This document shows positions 8,841 through 18,529 of a DNA stretch of 64,000 bases, piece after piece; position 1 is the stretch's first letter, and each line of letters opens with the position of its first letter. The position numbers and the translations under genes are program-made. The DNA is from CANKHA01 sp963731585. GTDB taxonomy: Bacteria > Pseudomonadota > Alphaproteobacteria > Rhizobiales > Xanthobacteraceae. The stretch is taken from positions 1-64,000 of the forward strand of contig CAVSWC010000004.1 in the NCBI GenBank assembly GCA_963731585.1, in the 5' to 3' direction. The notes under the pieces are model-generated. The model had not been told where the DNA came from, searched no databases, and saw nothing but the letters and a program-made list of their open reading frames with translations.

Positions 8841-9135
8841 TTATAGATCCTCCCGGTTATCATCGTTTTTATGACGCCCGCCTTCCCCCCGGTTGTCCAA
8901 TACATTTAGGAAATAGCTGGCCAAGCTGTTTCACTTTAGCTGCGCCGCGCTGCGACGTACACGTCTGGCATCTCGCCTTAATCTCATACCCCTCCCGAGG
9001 GAGGTGCTGTGGTTATGAGCATCCTTTCGCTTGGACGTCCGCCCAGTCGTCACGCGCTCCGACAACTCGCGACGCTCTCCCGATGAGATGACGATCCAAT
9101 GATCAGCGGCGCCTCAACCTTAAGCCGCTGCGAAT
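8841..9135. other. Spacer with a short palindrome
   Basis: No gene is visible. It holds the leader of the hydrolase gene and a perfect palindrome CCTCCCGAGGGAGG at 8991-9004, which could be an operator or a decayed terminator. Confidence 0.35.
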
Positions 9136-9369
9136 TCAATCAAACATCCGACTAAACAGATAGAGCAGGTCGAAGGCATAGAAGGCGATCCGGTCGGAGC
9201 CCGATTGCTTGAGCTCGCCTTCCAAGGCGCCGAAGTCCGTTCCGCCGTTCTCCAGCGGCACGACCACTTCGCCGTCAATGACGCAATGGTGGCTGTTCAG
9301 ATGGATCGTGTTCCCGACAAGGGTTCTAACGCGGTCGGTCCAGTCGTGTCCGCGACGCGTGTAGAAACG
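9136..9369 (-). pseudogene. ATP-dependent DNA ligase (LigD-type) fragment, truncated at repeat copy 2
   Basis: Reading the minus strand from the repeat edge gives RFYTRRGHDWTDRVRTLVG, then HHCVIDGEVVVPLENGGTDF, GALEGELKQ and IAFYAFDLLYLFSR before TGA at 9136-9138. RRGHDWT, IDGEVV and AFDLLYL are conserved motifs III, IIIa and neighbouring blocks of the adenylation domain of bacterial NHEJ ligases. Both the catalytic lysine region and the C-terminal OB fold are missing. The fragment ends exactly where repeat copy 2 begins. A real gene was interrupted or joined here. Confidence 0.75.
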
Positions 9370-9894
9370 GTCTACGCTCTTGCAGCCTGCCGGTGTGCAG
9401 CGCTGGGCCTGCCCTCATTGTTAGGCATGCGTCAACCCCTTTTCTGCGCGTTTTGCCTGCTGTTATCGTAGCCGTTGCATATGTCTAAATGCGGCAGGGA
9501 GTAAACAAAATGGGGGTTTCTCAAAGGACAACGCAGGCTCAAGCCCAAAGGCTGATCGACGTCAACGACCCACACGATCTGGCTTATTGGACCTTCAGGT
9601 TCGGATGCACGCGGGGACAGCTAAGGGCTGCTATCAAAGCTACTGGCAGCACCATCCCTGATGCGGTCGGAGCGTGTCTGAGCACGACTTGGCGTAGCGT
9701 TTCGCCGGCTGCAAGCCGATAAGTGTTCGATTTCCGCAAATATCCCAACCAGTATAGAAGCAGAACGCGACTTTACGCCTGATGACTGGTTGGCTCACTA
9801 TGCCTCAGGGACTTTATACTCTTACGAATCGGACCCTTGGCGATGGACGGCAAAATGCCCAAGGCTGCGAAACGTAAGTAGCCTCACAGTCCCG
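9370..9894 (+). repeat. Large direct repeat, copy 2 (~525 bp, DUF3606-bearing)
   Basis: Near-identical to 4966-5493 (substitutions near 9391, 9401, 9417 and 9883; three bases shorter near 9477-9485). Its left flank is a truncated LigD gene and its right flank an intact alpha/beta hydrolase whose own ATG lies at 9922, 28 bases past the repeat. The interval between copies, 5494-9369, holds the SDR-TctC-LysR block and the secreted hydrolase. Confidence 0.93.
9510..9722 (+). CDS. DUF3606 small protein (repeat copy 2)
   Basis: Same 70-residue product and same GGGAG site as at 5109, with no amino-acid change that I can see. The perfect conservation of this coding part, against changes in the non-coding left end, fits either a very recent duplication or selection on the protein. 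The function is unknown. Confidence 0.8.
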   Translation: MGVSQRTTQAQAQRLIDVNDPHDLAYWTFRFGCTRGQLRAAIKATGSTIPDAVGACLSTTWRSVSPAASR

Positions 9895-9921
9895 GGAAAC
9901 CTTAACAAGAGCAAGCCGGCA

Positions 9922-10710
9922 ATGCCCTATAGCCGCGCGAATAAGGTCGACATCTGGTACGAAATCGCTGGCGACGGCCCGGCTTTGATCCTTGTGCACG
10001 CCAATCCATTCGACAACACGTTATGGACCTATCAGGTCTCCCACTACTCGACCTGGTTCAAGGTCATCAGCGTCGATATCAGGGGCTATGGCCGCTCGAC
10101 GAAGCAGACGACGCCGTTCACCCTCAAGGACATGTGCGACGACATCGTCGGCGTGATGAATGACTTAAGGATCGAGCGCGCGGTCCTCGGCGGCTGTAGC
10201 GTCGGCTCCGGCATCGCGATCCTTTTGGGGCTGGACCACCCGGACCTTTTCCAAGCCATTTTCCTGGTCGGCGGCAACAGCGAAGCGAGCGAGCGCTATC
10301 AGGCCCGCATCGAGGGCTACACCAGGGATCTGAAGACCTACCACCTCAAGCACATGCAGCAGTTGGTGCAGCCGGAGTTTTCAAGCTCGCGTCTCGGCGC
10401 CTACCTGCTCAACCGGTATGTCGAGCGCCAGGCTCGCCTCGACGGCAAGGCCATCGCGCAGGTGTTCAGGGCGGGCAACTCGACCAGCACCACGGATCGA
10501 CTCGCGAGCATGAAGGTTCCCGTGCTGGTCATCAACGGCGAGTTCGACCACTCGCTTCCGGCCGGCCGGCGCACGGCAGGTCTGGTGCCCGGCGCCGTTC
10601 ACAAGGTGCTGCCCGGAACTGGCCATGCATGCTGCCTCGAGGATCCCGCCGGCTTCGACGCTCTCTTGACGGAGTTCCTGGAAGCCCAGGGCCTGATGCC
10701 GCCGCTCTGA
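9922..10710 (+). CDS. Alpha/beta hydrolase (cytoplasmic)
   Basis: ATG at 9922 begins MPYSRANKVDIWYEIAGDGP, the usual N-terminal strands of the fold. Residues ~31-36 are the HANPFD oxyanion region, VDIRGYGRS follows, and the nucleophile elbow is GGCSVGSG. GEFDHSLP carries the acid and GTGHACCLEDP the histidine. There is no signal peptide. The 262-residue size fits 3-oxoadipate enol-lactonase- or haloperoxidase-like hydrolases; the exact reaction is open. The frame is open upstream into the repeat, but that part has no homology. No strong Shine-Dalgarno sequence precedes the ATG. Confidence 0.85.
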   Translation: MPYSRANKVDIWYEIAGDGPALILVHANPFDNTLWTYQVSHYSTWFKVISVDIRGYGRSTKQTTPFTLKDMCDDIVGVMNDLRIERAVLGGCSVGSGIAILLGLDHPDLFQAIFLVGGNSEASERYQARIEGYTRDLKTYHLKHMQQLVQPEFSSSRLGAYLLNRYVERQARLDGKAIAQVFRAGNSTSTTDRLASMKVPVLVINGEFDHSLPAGRRTAGLVPGAVHKVLPGTGHACCLEDPAGFDALLTEFLEAQGLMPPL

Positions 10711-10860
10711 CGGGATCCCTGCCGGTGTTGCTTTTTGGAAATCACTGCCGCCGGAAGCGCGCGACTTGGAGTTCTTGTGCTGTCGGTAGCTTTCAGCAAC
10801 TCTTGATGATCAACCTAACGTGCGCTCGATACTCGAATTATTCGGGCATATGAAATAGCT

Positions 10861-11247
10861 TTACTGTGTCCTTTTACCGGCAGCGTCGAACTGCTTCAGA
10901 AACCCAATTAGGTCCTTGATTCGTGTTTCGTCCTTTAGACCGGCATAGACCATTTTTGTTCCTTGAATTTTCGTCTTCGGATCTTTGATGTATTCGGAGA
11001 AAGTCTGCTCGTCCCAGGTAATTCCGGCATCCTTGTTTGCTTGCGAGTAATTGTAACCCGAGATGGTCCCCGACTTGCGCCCGAATAGTCCATTGAGCAC
11101 GGGACCGACGCCGTTCTTCGCCGTTTCGCCGACTTGATGGCAGGCACGGCACTGCAGAAATACCTTTTCTCCATTCGCGGCGTCCTGTGCCAAAGCTGCC
11201 GTGAGCATCCCGATAATCCAAAAAATTGCAATCGTTACTCTCAACAT
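10861..11247 (-). CDS. Class I cytochrome c (c2/c550-like), exported
   Basis: The 128-residue protein has a signal peptide (to TAALAQ), the haem attachment site CRACH near residue 33, and VGPVLNGLFGRKSG. TWDEQTF and GTKMVYAGL, with the axial methionine, follow at the correct spacing for mitochondrial-type cytochrome c2. It would carry electrons in the periplasm between bc1 or a dehydrogenase and an oxidase. It stands alone between convergent and divergent neighbours, so its redox partner is not evident. Confidence 0.93.
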   Translation of the reverse strand: MLRVTIAIFWIIGMLTAALAQDAANGEKVFLQCRACHQVGETAKNGVGPVLNGLFGRKSGTISGYNYSQANKDAGITWDEQTFSEYIKDPKTKIQGTKMVYAGLKDETRIKDLIGFLKQFDAAGKRTQ

Positions 11248-11673
11248 CAGCGTCCTCGTATGTCGGTTTGTATTAAACAGAATGGAACAGCGTCAGGACG
11301 ACCGGAACAGCAAACAGCGCGTTCTTGAGTGCGAACTTTAGTGGCTGCCTCCTATATGGCTCTTGATTGGGCCAACGGGTGAGGTACGACGCGGCGCGCG
11401 GTTTGGATCATTATCTAACAGTCACTGCTTCGTGATGTGTCGCGTGGTCCAAAGCTGAGATGAAACGTAGCGACGCCGGATGTGATCCAAAGCAGCGGCT
11501 GAACCGTAATCCTATTGTCTGTTGGGATCCTGTGCCCCCAGCCTCAGCAGACAGGGTCGGACGCTTGACTGATTGTCAGCGTCTGGCCCGTTTTCCACCC
11601 AACATGCCATATGCGCGCTGGGTCACAGAAAAGCGGCAGTGCGCGCTGGCGGCATTACACGTGAGGGATTTCG
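11248..11673. other. Stretch without a supportable gene
   Basis: Leader of the cytochrome gene plus about 350 bases with short, motif-free frames only. I see no RNA gene or repeat. Confidence 0.4.
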
Positions 11674-11838
11674 ATGAACGCCAATGCAATTTTGATTGCT
11701 TACATGATCGAGAACGACACCCGGCCGGGCTTGGCCAATCTGCCTTTGCGGTTGGCGCAGGTGCCAGATTATAAAGCCGACGTTTATTTCAGCACGTTGG
11801 TTGCAGCCGCGCTCTATCTCACGCTGGCGATGCTGTAA
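11674..11838 (+). pseudogene. Short membrane-protein-like remnant
   Basis: A 54-codon frame reads MNANAILIAYMIENDTRPGL, then ANLPLRLAQ and a hydrophobic end FSTLVAAALYLTLAML. It resembles the last loop and helix of an inner-membrane transport permease, but no upstream transmembrane segments remain and a stop lies just before the ATG. I cannot name the family with confidence. It may be the tail of a lost ABC permease. Confidence 0.35.
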
Positions 11839-12034
11839 TCGTCTCCCGACTTGCGGCCTTGCCCGGTGAATGATCTTAGGCGGGAACCGGTAGCGGGTAT
11901 AGCTGATTTTATTCATCACTCCGGCTGCAGAGCCGCCAGAGAGACAACAAGTAGCAAAACGGCGTGACAATGGCCTTTCAGCGCTTTCGCAGTGCATGTT
12001 ACGATGTGCCTTCGAGAATGTAGGGAGGGCTTTG

Positions 12035-13063
12035 ATGCGAAGCTTGCGTACTTTGTTTTGCGCCGTAGTGACGTTCTTCATCGCGATGCCTGCCGCCGCA
12101 CAATCCGTTGCCGACTTCTATAAAGGCAAGCAGGTTGTTCTGATTGTCGGTGCTGCTTCTGGTGGAGGGTATGACTCCCAGGCGCGCTTGCTGGCCCGCC
12201 ATATCGGCAAGCATATTCCTGGGAATCCTAGCGTAATTGTGCAGAACATGCCGGGTGCCGGCAGCCTGCAGGCCACCAACCACCTCTACAACATCGCACC
12301 CAAGGACGGGACCGTCTTCGGCCTTATTCAACGTGACATGCTGGTCGCGAAGGCGATGAACGCGCCGGGTATCCGCTTCGACGTTGAGAAATTCAATTGG
12401 GTCGGTAATCTCGCTTCGGAAATTGGAATAGTCGTCGCCTGGCACACATCGCCGATCAAGACGACTGAAGATCTATTCAAGACCGAGATGATTATCGGGG
12501 GAACGGGCACGACGATTGATACCGAAACCTCACCGCGCTTGATGAATTCCCTGATCGGCACAAAATTCCGCATCGTTTCGGGTTACACGGGCACCACCGA
12601 AGTCTTGCTGGCGATGGAGCGGGGCGAGGTGATGGGCCTCGGCGACTGGTCATTGTCGAACATCCGCTCGCGCAATGCGCAGATGTTGCGGGACGGCAAA
12701 ATTCGCCTGCTCATGCAAACCGGATTAAAGAAATCGCCCGATCTGCCGGACGTGCCGCTGGTGCTCGATTTCGCCAAAAGCCCGGAGGATCGCCAGGTCA
12801 TGGAGGTCTTCCTGTCTCAGAAGGTCGCCGCGCGGCCGGTTCTTGCGCCCCCCGGCATTCCATCCGACCGCGTCCGGGCGTTGCGCGCTGCCTTTATGGC
12901 GACCGCTGCCGATCCCGAGTTCATCCAGGATGCCGAGAAGTCGCGACTCGAAGTCAGCCCAACGTCCGGAGAGGATGTGGAGCGGGTTGTTGCGAATATT
13001 TCCCGCGTGCCGCCAGAAATGATGGAAAAGCTCAAGGCGGCTATTTCCGCGCCGGCAAATTGA
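12035..13063 (+). CDS. TctC/Bug-family periplasmic solute-binding receptor
   Basis: ATG 12035 has AGGGAGGG five bases upstream. The signal peptide ends MPAAAQS. The mature protein has ADFYKGKQVVLIVGAASGGG, YDSQARLLARHIGKHIPGNP, VQNMPGAGSLQ, PKDGTVFGL and FRIVSGYTGTTEVLLAMERG, then VLAPPGIPSDRVRALR. This is a complete 342-residue receptor of the PPGGGYD-type Bug branch with no frameshift. It precedes the deacetylase-RidA pair on the same strand by 100 bases. The trio may be a transcription unit handling an imported nitrogenous or carboxylic compound, but the ligand is unknown. Confidence 0.93.
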   Translation: MRSLRTLFCAVVTFFIAMPAAAQSVADFYKGKQVVLIVGAASGGGYDSQARLLARHIGKHIPGNPSVIVQNMPGAGSLQATNHLYNIAPKDGTVFGLIQRDMLVAKAMNAPGIRFDVEKFNWVGNLASEIGIVVAWHTSPIKTTEDLFKTEMIIGGTGTTIDTETSPRLMNSLIGTKFRIVSGYTGTTEVLLAMERGEVMGLGDWSLSNIRSRNAQMLRDGKIRLLMQTGLKKSPDLPDVPLVLDFAKSPEDRQVMEVFLSQKVAARPVLAPPGIPSDRVRALRAAFMATAADPEFIQDAEKSRLEVSPTSGEDVERVVANISRVPPEMMEKLKAAISAPAN

Positions 13064-13164
13064 CATCCCAGCTGCTACGCCGCGGCCTACGCCAAGCTAG
13101 GCCGCCGGCGTAGCAGCGCACGCGCTGGATCGTAGCGGTCACAATTAAAATCAAGGAGGCAAGC

Positions 13165-14032
13165 ATGAAACCGGGTCGCACCGGGCCGTTTGACTATAGC
13201 CCCATCATCGGCCGGCCGAAGCTTGACTGGCCGGACGGCAAGCGTCTTGCGTTCTGGGTCATCCCGAACGTCGAGACATTCGCGCTGGAGGAGAAAATGC
13301 CCGACGGCGGGGCGAATATCCCTAACGTATTTTCATGGGCAAAGCGCGAATACGGCAACCGCATCGGTGTTTTCCGCATTATGGAAATTTTGTCGAGATA
13401 CAACATCCGCGCCACCGTCGCGCTTAACAGTGAGATTTGCGATGCCGCGCCGGCCATCGTTGATGAAGGGCTGAAACTCGGCTGGGAATTCATGGGTCAC
13501 GGCGAGAGCAACACGCGCCGTCTGAGCGACGCCAAGTCGGTTGACGATGAGCGGGCGCTCATCGGCCGCACCCTGTCACGCATCGAAACGGCGACGGGCG
13601 CGCGACCGAAGGGCTGGCTCGGCCCCGGACTTGCAGGAAACCTGGAACACTCTCGACCTGCTTTCTGAGGCGGGCCTGGACTACGTTTGCGACTGGACGA
13701 TCGACGACCAGCCTTTCGTTATGAACACCACTCCGCGCCGAATGGTTTCGGTCCCCTACGGTCACGACATGGGCGACAAGACGGCCGCTCAATTGTTTTA
13801 TCCGCCGGAAGAATTCACCAGGATGATGATCAACACCTTCAACGTGCTTTATCGCGAAGGCGCCGACAGTGGCCGAGTCATGCCGCTGTCCCTTCATCCT
13901 TACATCACCGGGGTGCCACACCGTATCGATTCGCTCGATAAGGGCCTCGAATACATCTGCCGCCACGACGACGTCTGGTTCGCCACCGGCAGCGAGATCG
14001 TCGCACACTTCCTCACCGCGCGCGTCGAATAG
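13165..14032 (+). CDS. Polysaccharide deacetylase-family (PuuE/allantoinase-like) hydrolase, one +1 frameshift
   Basis: The start at 13165 follows AAGGAGG. The N-terminal half has LAFWVIPNVETFALE, YGNRIGVFRIMEILSRYNIR and ATVALNSEICDAAP, a NodB-type TIM barrel of the cyclic-imidase/PuuE subgroup. GWEFMGHGESN supplies a metal-site His. The frame breaks at 13633 (CTT/G) and continues GLQETWNTLDLLSEAGLDYV to ARVE. With that base removed the product is about 289 residues, the usual size. Such enzymes hydrolyse N-acyl or cyclic imide bonds. The following RidA gene 16 bases downstream fits an amine- or imine-releasing pathway. Confidence 0.8.
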
Positions 14033-14047
14033 GACCGCCGATAACAC

Positions 14048-14440
14048 ATGGGGCTACCAGTGCATAAAAAAATCAATCATCCGTCGGTGTCCGTCAGCGC
14101 TACCTACAGCGCCGCCATCGAGGTCGTGGCGCCGACGCGCTGGCTGTTCATTTCGGGGCAGGTCGGACGCGATGGCGATCGGAACATTCCAGACGGGATA
14201 GAGGCGCAAGCCGAGATCGCATGGCGCAACCTCGTGGCAATCCTGACCGAGGGTGGCATGACGATCGACGACATCGCCGACACGACGCTCTATCTCGTCA
14301 ATCGCGAGGACAATGCCGGTTACGACCGCGTTCGTGCGAAATGGATGGGCGACCAACGTCCGGCATCGACCAAGCTTTACGTGGCCGGGCTCTCCGACCC
14401 TCGCATGCTGTGCGAGATACAGGCGGTCGCTGTGAAGTAA
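14048..14440 (+). CDS. RidA/YjgF/YER057c-family protein
   Basis: 130 residues; VAPTRWLFISGQVGRDGDRN, AQAEIAWRNLVAILTEGGM and the C-terminal conserved KLYVAGLSDPRMLCEIQAVA are diagnostic of the family. RidA proteins form trimers that hydrolyse reactive enamines and imines formed by PLP enzymes or amidase-type pathways; several subfamilies lack the catalytic Arg. In this copy the Arg of the canonical R-[AV]-x-[VI]-x-V motif appears replaced (MLCEIQ), so a specialised role is more likely than general deaminase activity. It is probably co-transcribed with the deacetylase. Confidence 0.88.
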   Translation: MGLPVHKKINHPSVSVSATYSAAIEVVAPTRWLFISGQVGRDGDRNIPDGIEAQAEIAWRNLVAILTEGGMTIDDIADTTLYLVNREDNAGYDRVRAKWMGDQRPASTKLYVAGLSDPRMLCEIQAVAVK

Positions 14441-14546
14441 CAGCGGCAACGACTTGTGGCGCCGTGTCAGGGGTAGCATCAATGGCGATGACGCCAACAT
14501 GTGGGCCGCGGCCCCCTGACTTCCCTTTATCTCCCCCGCCGCCTTT

Positions 14547-15284
14547 TCACTCAGGATATTCCTCTGACCCCTGCACCCAGAGGAACGACTGCATGTCGAT
14601 CATGTCGCGCGGACCGAGATCGAGCACATCGCGCCGCACCGTCCGCGCCAGGTTGAGGAGACTGGCGTAGGTTTCCCAATTTGGCCGGGAGCGATAATCG
14701 AATGGAAGCCCGCAGGCTTCGGCGGCGGCGCGAGTCACATTCGGCTTCAGGAAAAAGTGTGTGCGCGGCTGCGCAAGAAACCCCCAGATCGTGACAACGG
14801 GCCAGGTTAGAACGCGGGTCTGCCGGCGGGGCAGTTCTGCCACCACGTCGCACCAAGCGTCAAAGCGCTCCTGGCGGCTTCCGATCCCGTGAAGAAATTC
14901 GTGCAGCCCGTTGGCAAATGCCTTCGCGCCGCGCGGTGACTTGATGGCGTCGCGCAGCGCCATCTTCTCAAAGGAAAACAGCAAATTTGTGCGTGACTCG
15001 ATCGAGACAGCCTGGGCGGCGATGTCCGCGTGCCTGTTCTGTTTCAGCAGCGCGCGAAGCCGATCCTCGCCGAGCGCCGCTTCCCATCTCTTATGCGCTT
15101 CCCATTTATAGCCGCGCTCCCAGTCCACGTAGGTTTCGTCCCGGAAACCTTCCGGAAAATAATGCAGAAACTTGCGGCGCCGCTTGCGCATCTCAGGAGA
15201 AAACTGAGGCCGGCTGGACAGCAGCCCCGCGGAACGGCCTGTTTTGCCCCTTCCTGCGATTGCATGACTGAGCATCGATTTCAT
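14547..15284 (-). CDS. Conserved hypothetical protein (Rhizobiales type)
   Basis: I chose ATG 15284 because AAGGAT precedes it by six bases; a longer frame begins at 15353. The 245-residue product contains RRKFLHYFPEGFRDETYVDW, YKWEAHKRWEAAL, SIESRTNLLFSFEKMALRDA and ends RDMIDMQSFLWVQGSEEYPE. It is soluble, with aromatic- and charge-rich conserved blocks typical of a globular enzyme or binding protein, but I recognise no domain. Codon use and continuity support a real gene. Confidence 0.7.
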   Translation of the reverse strand: MKSMLSHAIAGRGKTGRSAGLLSSRPQFSPEMRKRRRKFLHYFPEGFRDETYVDWERGYKWEAHKRWEAALGEDRLRALLKQNRHADIAAQAVSIESRTNLLFSFEKMALRDAIKSPRGAKAFANGLHEFLHGIGSRQERFDAWCDVVAELPRRQTRVLTWPVVTIWGFLAQPRTHFFLKPNVTRAAAEACGLPFDYRSRPNWETYASLLNLARTVRRDVLDLGPRDMIDMQSFLWVQGSEEYPE

Positions 15285-15577
15285 TTCGGGATCCTTATCG
15301 GAAGTTCCGGTCGCAGCATAACACGGGGGCCAGCGACGTTCTTCATCGTTCATCCCGTAGGGTTGAATCGTTGGCTGGTGAGAGGCGCAAGCCCGGGAAA
15401 GCGCTGCAGCCAGCTTCCGCGTGATGGCATCCTACCATGTGCAAGGGAGGCGCACTCAATTCGAACAATCGTCTTCCGTAAATGGATAGTTGCAAGGTAC
15501 TGCTTCGAGCCAGGTGCAATCTGTACGTTTTTCAATGCCGCCGGTTCCAGCTCAGCTTCATGCGCCCAGACATCACC

Positions 15578-16606
15578 TCAGTTTTTCCAATCAAGAACTT
15601 TGGCGGCTTCGTCGATCGAAGACTGCGGTGCTGAAGAAACCTTTTTTCAGAAACTCTCGAGCTCCGCGCCCGTCATGGGACGGAGCATAACGCCCGTCTT
15701 CGTTGCTTCAGCCAGAAACGCCGGATCCTTCATCGTATCAGCATAGGCCTTACGAAGGATCTCGACCTGCGTTTCAGCGTTCCGGAGAGCAACCCAATGT
15801 GCGTATCCAATGGCGGTGGCGAGGGAGATGAGATCGACGATCTGTCTCTCTCTTTCGGTTTTTATCAAGTCTTGCAGCATGGGGACTGACCCCGGGAGGT
15901 CCTTTTCAGGCTGCAGTCCAATCTGAATGAGGATGTTCAGTTTTTTTTCTTCAACCCACCGGGCATTATTGGATGAAACACTCGCCCACGAATTGCCTCC
16001 CCTCCCCTCTACTTCTCCACGCTCGATCGCGAGGTCTATTTCCTTGCTTCCTCCACTATATCCATGCACGATCTTGAACTTTGTATTCAGTAGATTGTTG
16101 ACGCATCGTTGGGAAGATATGAGAATCCGAGTTTGTGCCGGTACCGCCCAGAACGGCTTCAGTCTTCATTGCGTCTTCAATCGTCTTCACTTTACTGGTC
16201 GTCCAGGTGTAGATCAGACCGTTTGATGCCCCCATCGATCCTAGCCAGACGAACTTCCTGTGCATCGAACCGTGCAGACGCTCCTCCGAACAGCGAATAC
16301 ATCGGCATATTCTGGTTCACTGCCGCGATGGTGGTCCCATCCTTCGGTGCGCTGAAGTAGACGTGGTCGGTAGCTCTCACGCTGGCCCGCTCCAATCATG
16401 TTCTGAACAACAATATTTGGATTACCGGGAATGTGACGCGCCAAATGACGGCTGAGCAGGCGCGCATAGAGGTCGTATCCCCCGCCTGGGCCAAACCCCA
16501 CTATGATGGATATGGTCTTGCCCGCGTAAAACGGCTCTTGCGACCGGGATGGGACCGACCATGACGAGGCAAAGGCCAGAGTAGCGAAAAGCAATACCTT
16601 GAGCAT
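15578..16606 (-). CDS. TctC/Bug-family periplasmic solute-binding receptor, about six +1 frameshifts
   Basis: ATG 16606 follows GGGAGGAGG. The signal peptide ends VPSRSQE. Segments in three frames join into one receptor: ISIIVGFGPGGGYDLYARLL, HIPGNPNIVVQNMIGAG, APKDGTTIAAVNQNMP, KFVWLGSMGASNGL, KFKIVHGYSGGSKEIDLAIE and the C-lobe to LKKVSSAPQSSIDEAAKVLD. Extra bases lie near 16393, 16256, 16092 and a cluster at 15649-15665. Most read as a codon third base written twice (for example GCA/C, CTC/G, AGA/G, AAA/G). With them removed the length and motifs are normal, so this is not a decayed gene in the usual sense. It forms an operon with the amidohydrolase 42 bases upstream. Confidence 0.75.
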
Positions 16607-16648
16607 CTCCTCCTCCCTTTTCTCGTAATCTTTAGTGAGTTCCGCTTA

Positions 16649-17984
16649 TTATTTGATATTGGATACTGAACCGGTTTCGAACGCCACTGCCTTTTTGTTC
16701 ACGCTGGATAGAGCGGCATCGGCTCGTTCGCGGTTGGCCGCAGAAGGACGGTCGATCGCCGGGATGCTCTTCACAATCTTTGTGGGTAAATTGAAGAGCT
16801 TCGCTGCGTTACCGCCCAGAATGTTGCGTTTTCCCTGCTCGCTTAAAAACGGCAAATCATAGATCGTAGACGGCAGGTCAAAATCCCAATGCGGATAGTC
16901 TGAAGACCAAAGAAGCTGCGTTTCCGCCTTCAATATTTTGAAAGTCGCCTCCAACAGGGTTCTGTCGGCCGGGCGCTGCGCATCGGCTGCGTTGAATAAT
17001 ACATGTCCTGCATGTATTCGCTCGGCAGGCGTTTCAACGCCGGGCAATCGGACGTTCGCGCAAGATCAGGAATGATCCAGCCGTTGCATCAGGCAAGAGG
17101 CCCAGGTCAGACCGCTTTCGATCCAAAGGACTTTTAGCTTCGGAAAGCGTTCCGGCAGGCCATTCACGACCCAGTTTGTCATGTGGATCATGTTGAACCA
17201 CATGAAACCAAGCGCGTGCACCGAGATGAAGCGATTGGTCATCGCAAGCGACTGATCGTTCCAATTATACGCAGCGTGAAAAGAAATGGGCTTGCCCATC
17301 TCCTCCAGCAGCCGGTAGGTTTTTATGTAGGCATTATCATGAACCGGCTTGTAGCGAGGCGAGGTGACCATAAATCCTGTCACGCCTCTCCGGTCTCCGA
17401 ATTCCTTCAGGAACCGATAAGTCGCTTCTGGATCATTGAAAGGCAGGTAGAGCATCGAAACGATGCGAGGTTCTTCTTCCAGAATTTGCTCGCACAGCCA
17501 ACGGTTATAGGCCTGCGCCATCGCGACTTCGATTTCGACTTGCGGGTGCAAACCAAGGAAAAGCATGGGAGTAGGAAACAAGCAGGCGTAGTCGACGCCC
17601 ATGCTGTCCATCCAACGCTTCGTCAGCGTAATGTCACGATGCTTTCCGCTTGGTGTGGTCTCGTACCGACGCTTCTTATGCCGCGTGATACGCCCGCCAA
17701 TGTCTTGATAACCGACTTGCCCCGCGCTCATCATTGATGATCGTCCGCCGCGGCTTGAAGACTCTGAACGCAGCACGGCGAATGACCGGACTCTCAATAT
17801 ATTCAAAGACCTCGTTGTAGACCTCGCTCTCGTAGTGGTGGGAATCGACGTCTACGATCAGGAAATCTTTGTAGTTCCGCTTATGCGCTTGGCGGGCTGC
17901 GTTCTCGAGATATTGCTCCGTTGAGAACTCTTTGTCCGAAAGCTGACGCGGCCCGTCGGGAAACATCTGTCTGCCATTTTCCAC
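16649..17984 (-). CDS. Amidohydrolase-2 family metal-dependent hydrolase, about four +1 frameshifts
   Basis: The GTG at 17984 is the likely start, 16 bases after the Rieske stop. The N-terminal metal motif is IVDVDSHHYES (D-x-H of ACMSD-type enzymes). Then come DYACLFPTPMLFLG, FYGP-like LPFNDPEATYRFLKEFGDRR, HAAYNWND, KLKVLWIESGLTW and the C-terminal LLWSSDYPHWDFD with the metal-site Asp. Frame changes occur near 17737, 17058 and twice near 17000-17020. They restore a protein of about 440 residues, as expected for 2-amino-3-carboxymuconate-semialdehyde-decarboxylase-like or resorcylate-decarboxylase-like members. It most likely cleaves or decarboxylates an aromatic-derived acid. Confidence 0.75.
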
Positions 17985-18000
17985 CGGAATATCTGCCTGA

Positions 18001-18364
18001 TTAAACGAGAACGAAGATGTTGCCGTTTTTGTCCACGACGTCGTAGCTCTGCAGCCGGAGGTTCGGATTCCCCACGCACTTGCCGGTCTTGAGGTCGTAT
18101 TCGTAGCCGTGCCACGGGCAAACGAAATGGACTTCGTCTGAGAAAGTCTGGCCCTGGTACTTCAGATCTTCGTCAATCAAGTCGACGACGCGATTAATCA
18201 GCAGACCTTCGCAAACCGGCCCGCCCGCGTGGACGCAGAGGTTGCGATAGGCGAAAGTATTCGCCGTCTTTGAAGAAGACGCCGATTTCCTTGTCACCAA
18301 CCGTCACGATACGGCGGTCGCCGTCTGTCATCTCTGTTGCTTTCGCCACGAAAGCTTCTGCCAT
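18001..18364 (-). CDS. Rieske [2Fe-2S] ferredoxin, one +1 frameshift
   Basis: ATG 18364 follows GGGAG at good spacing and reads MAEAFVAKATEMTDGDRRIV, then GVFFKDGEYF. An extra base near 18256 (TTT/C) joins this to AYRNLCVHAGGPVCEG and DEVHFVCPWHGYEYDLKTGK. C-x-H and C-x-x-H are the two cysteine-histidine pairs that bind the Rieske cluster. About 120 residues is right for a soluble ferredoxin component of a ring-hydroxylating oxygenase or a related electron-transfer partner. No oxygenase alpha subunit is visible, so its partner must be elsewhere or the gene is a stand-alone relic. It is the first intact gene of the Rieske-amidohydrolase-TctC operon. Confidence 0.82.
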
Positions 18365-18529
18365 TCAGTTCTCCCAGAAAAAATGGAAGGCGTTCCCGGC
18401 CCGGCGCGCGATCACCCGAAGGGAAGTTTCAGGGACGTTACGGGTTTGCCAAAGACGAAGCCGCGATGGCAAGTCCGACCGTCCAGATACTGCGCAGATA
18501 ATTTATTCCGAGCCGCTGCTCTCGCAGAG

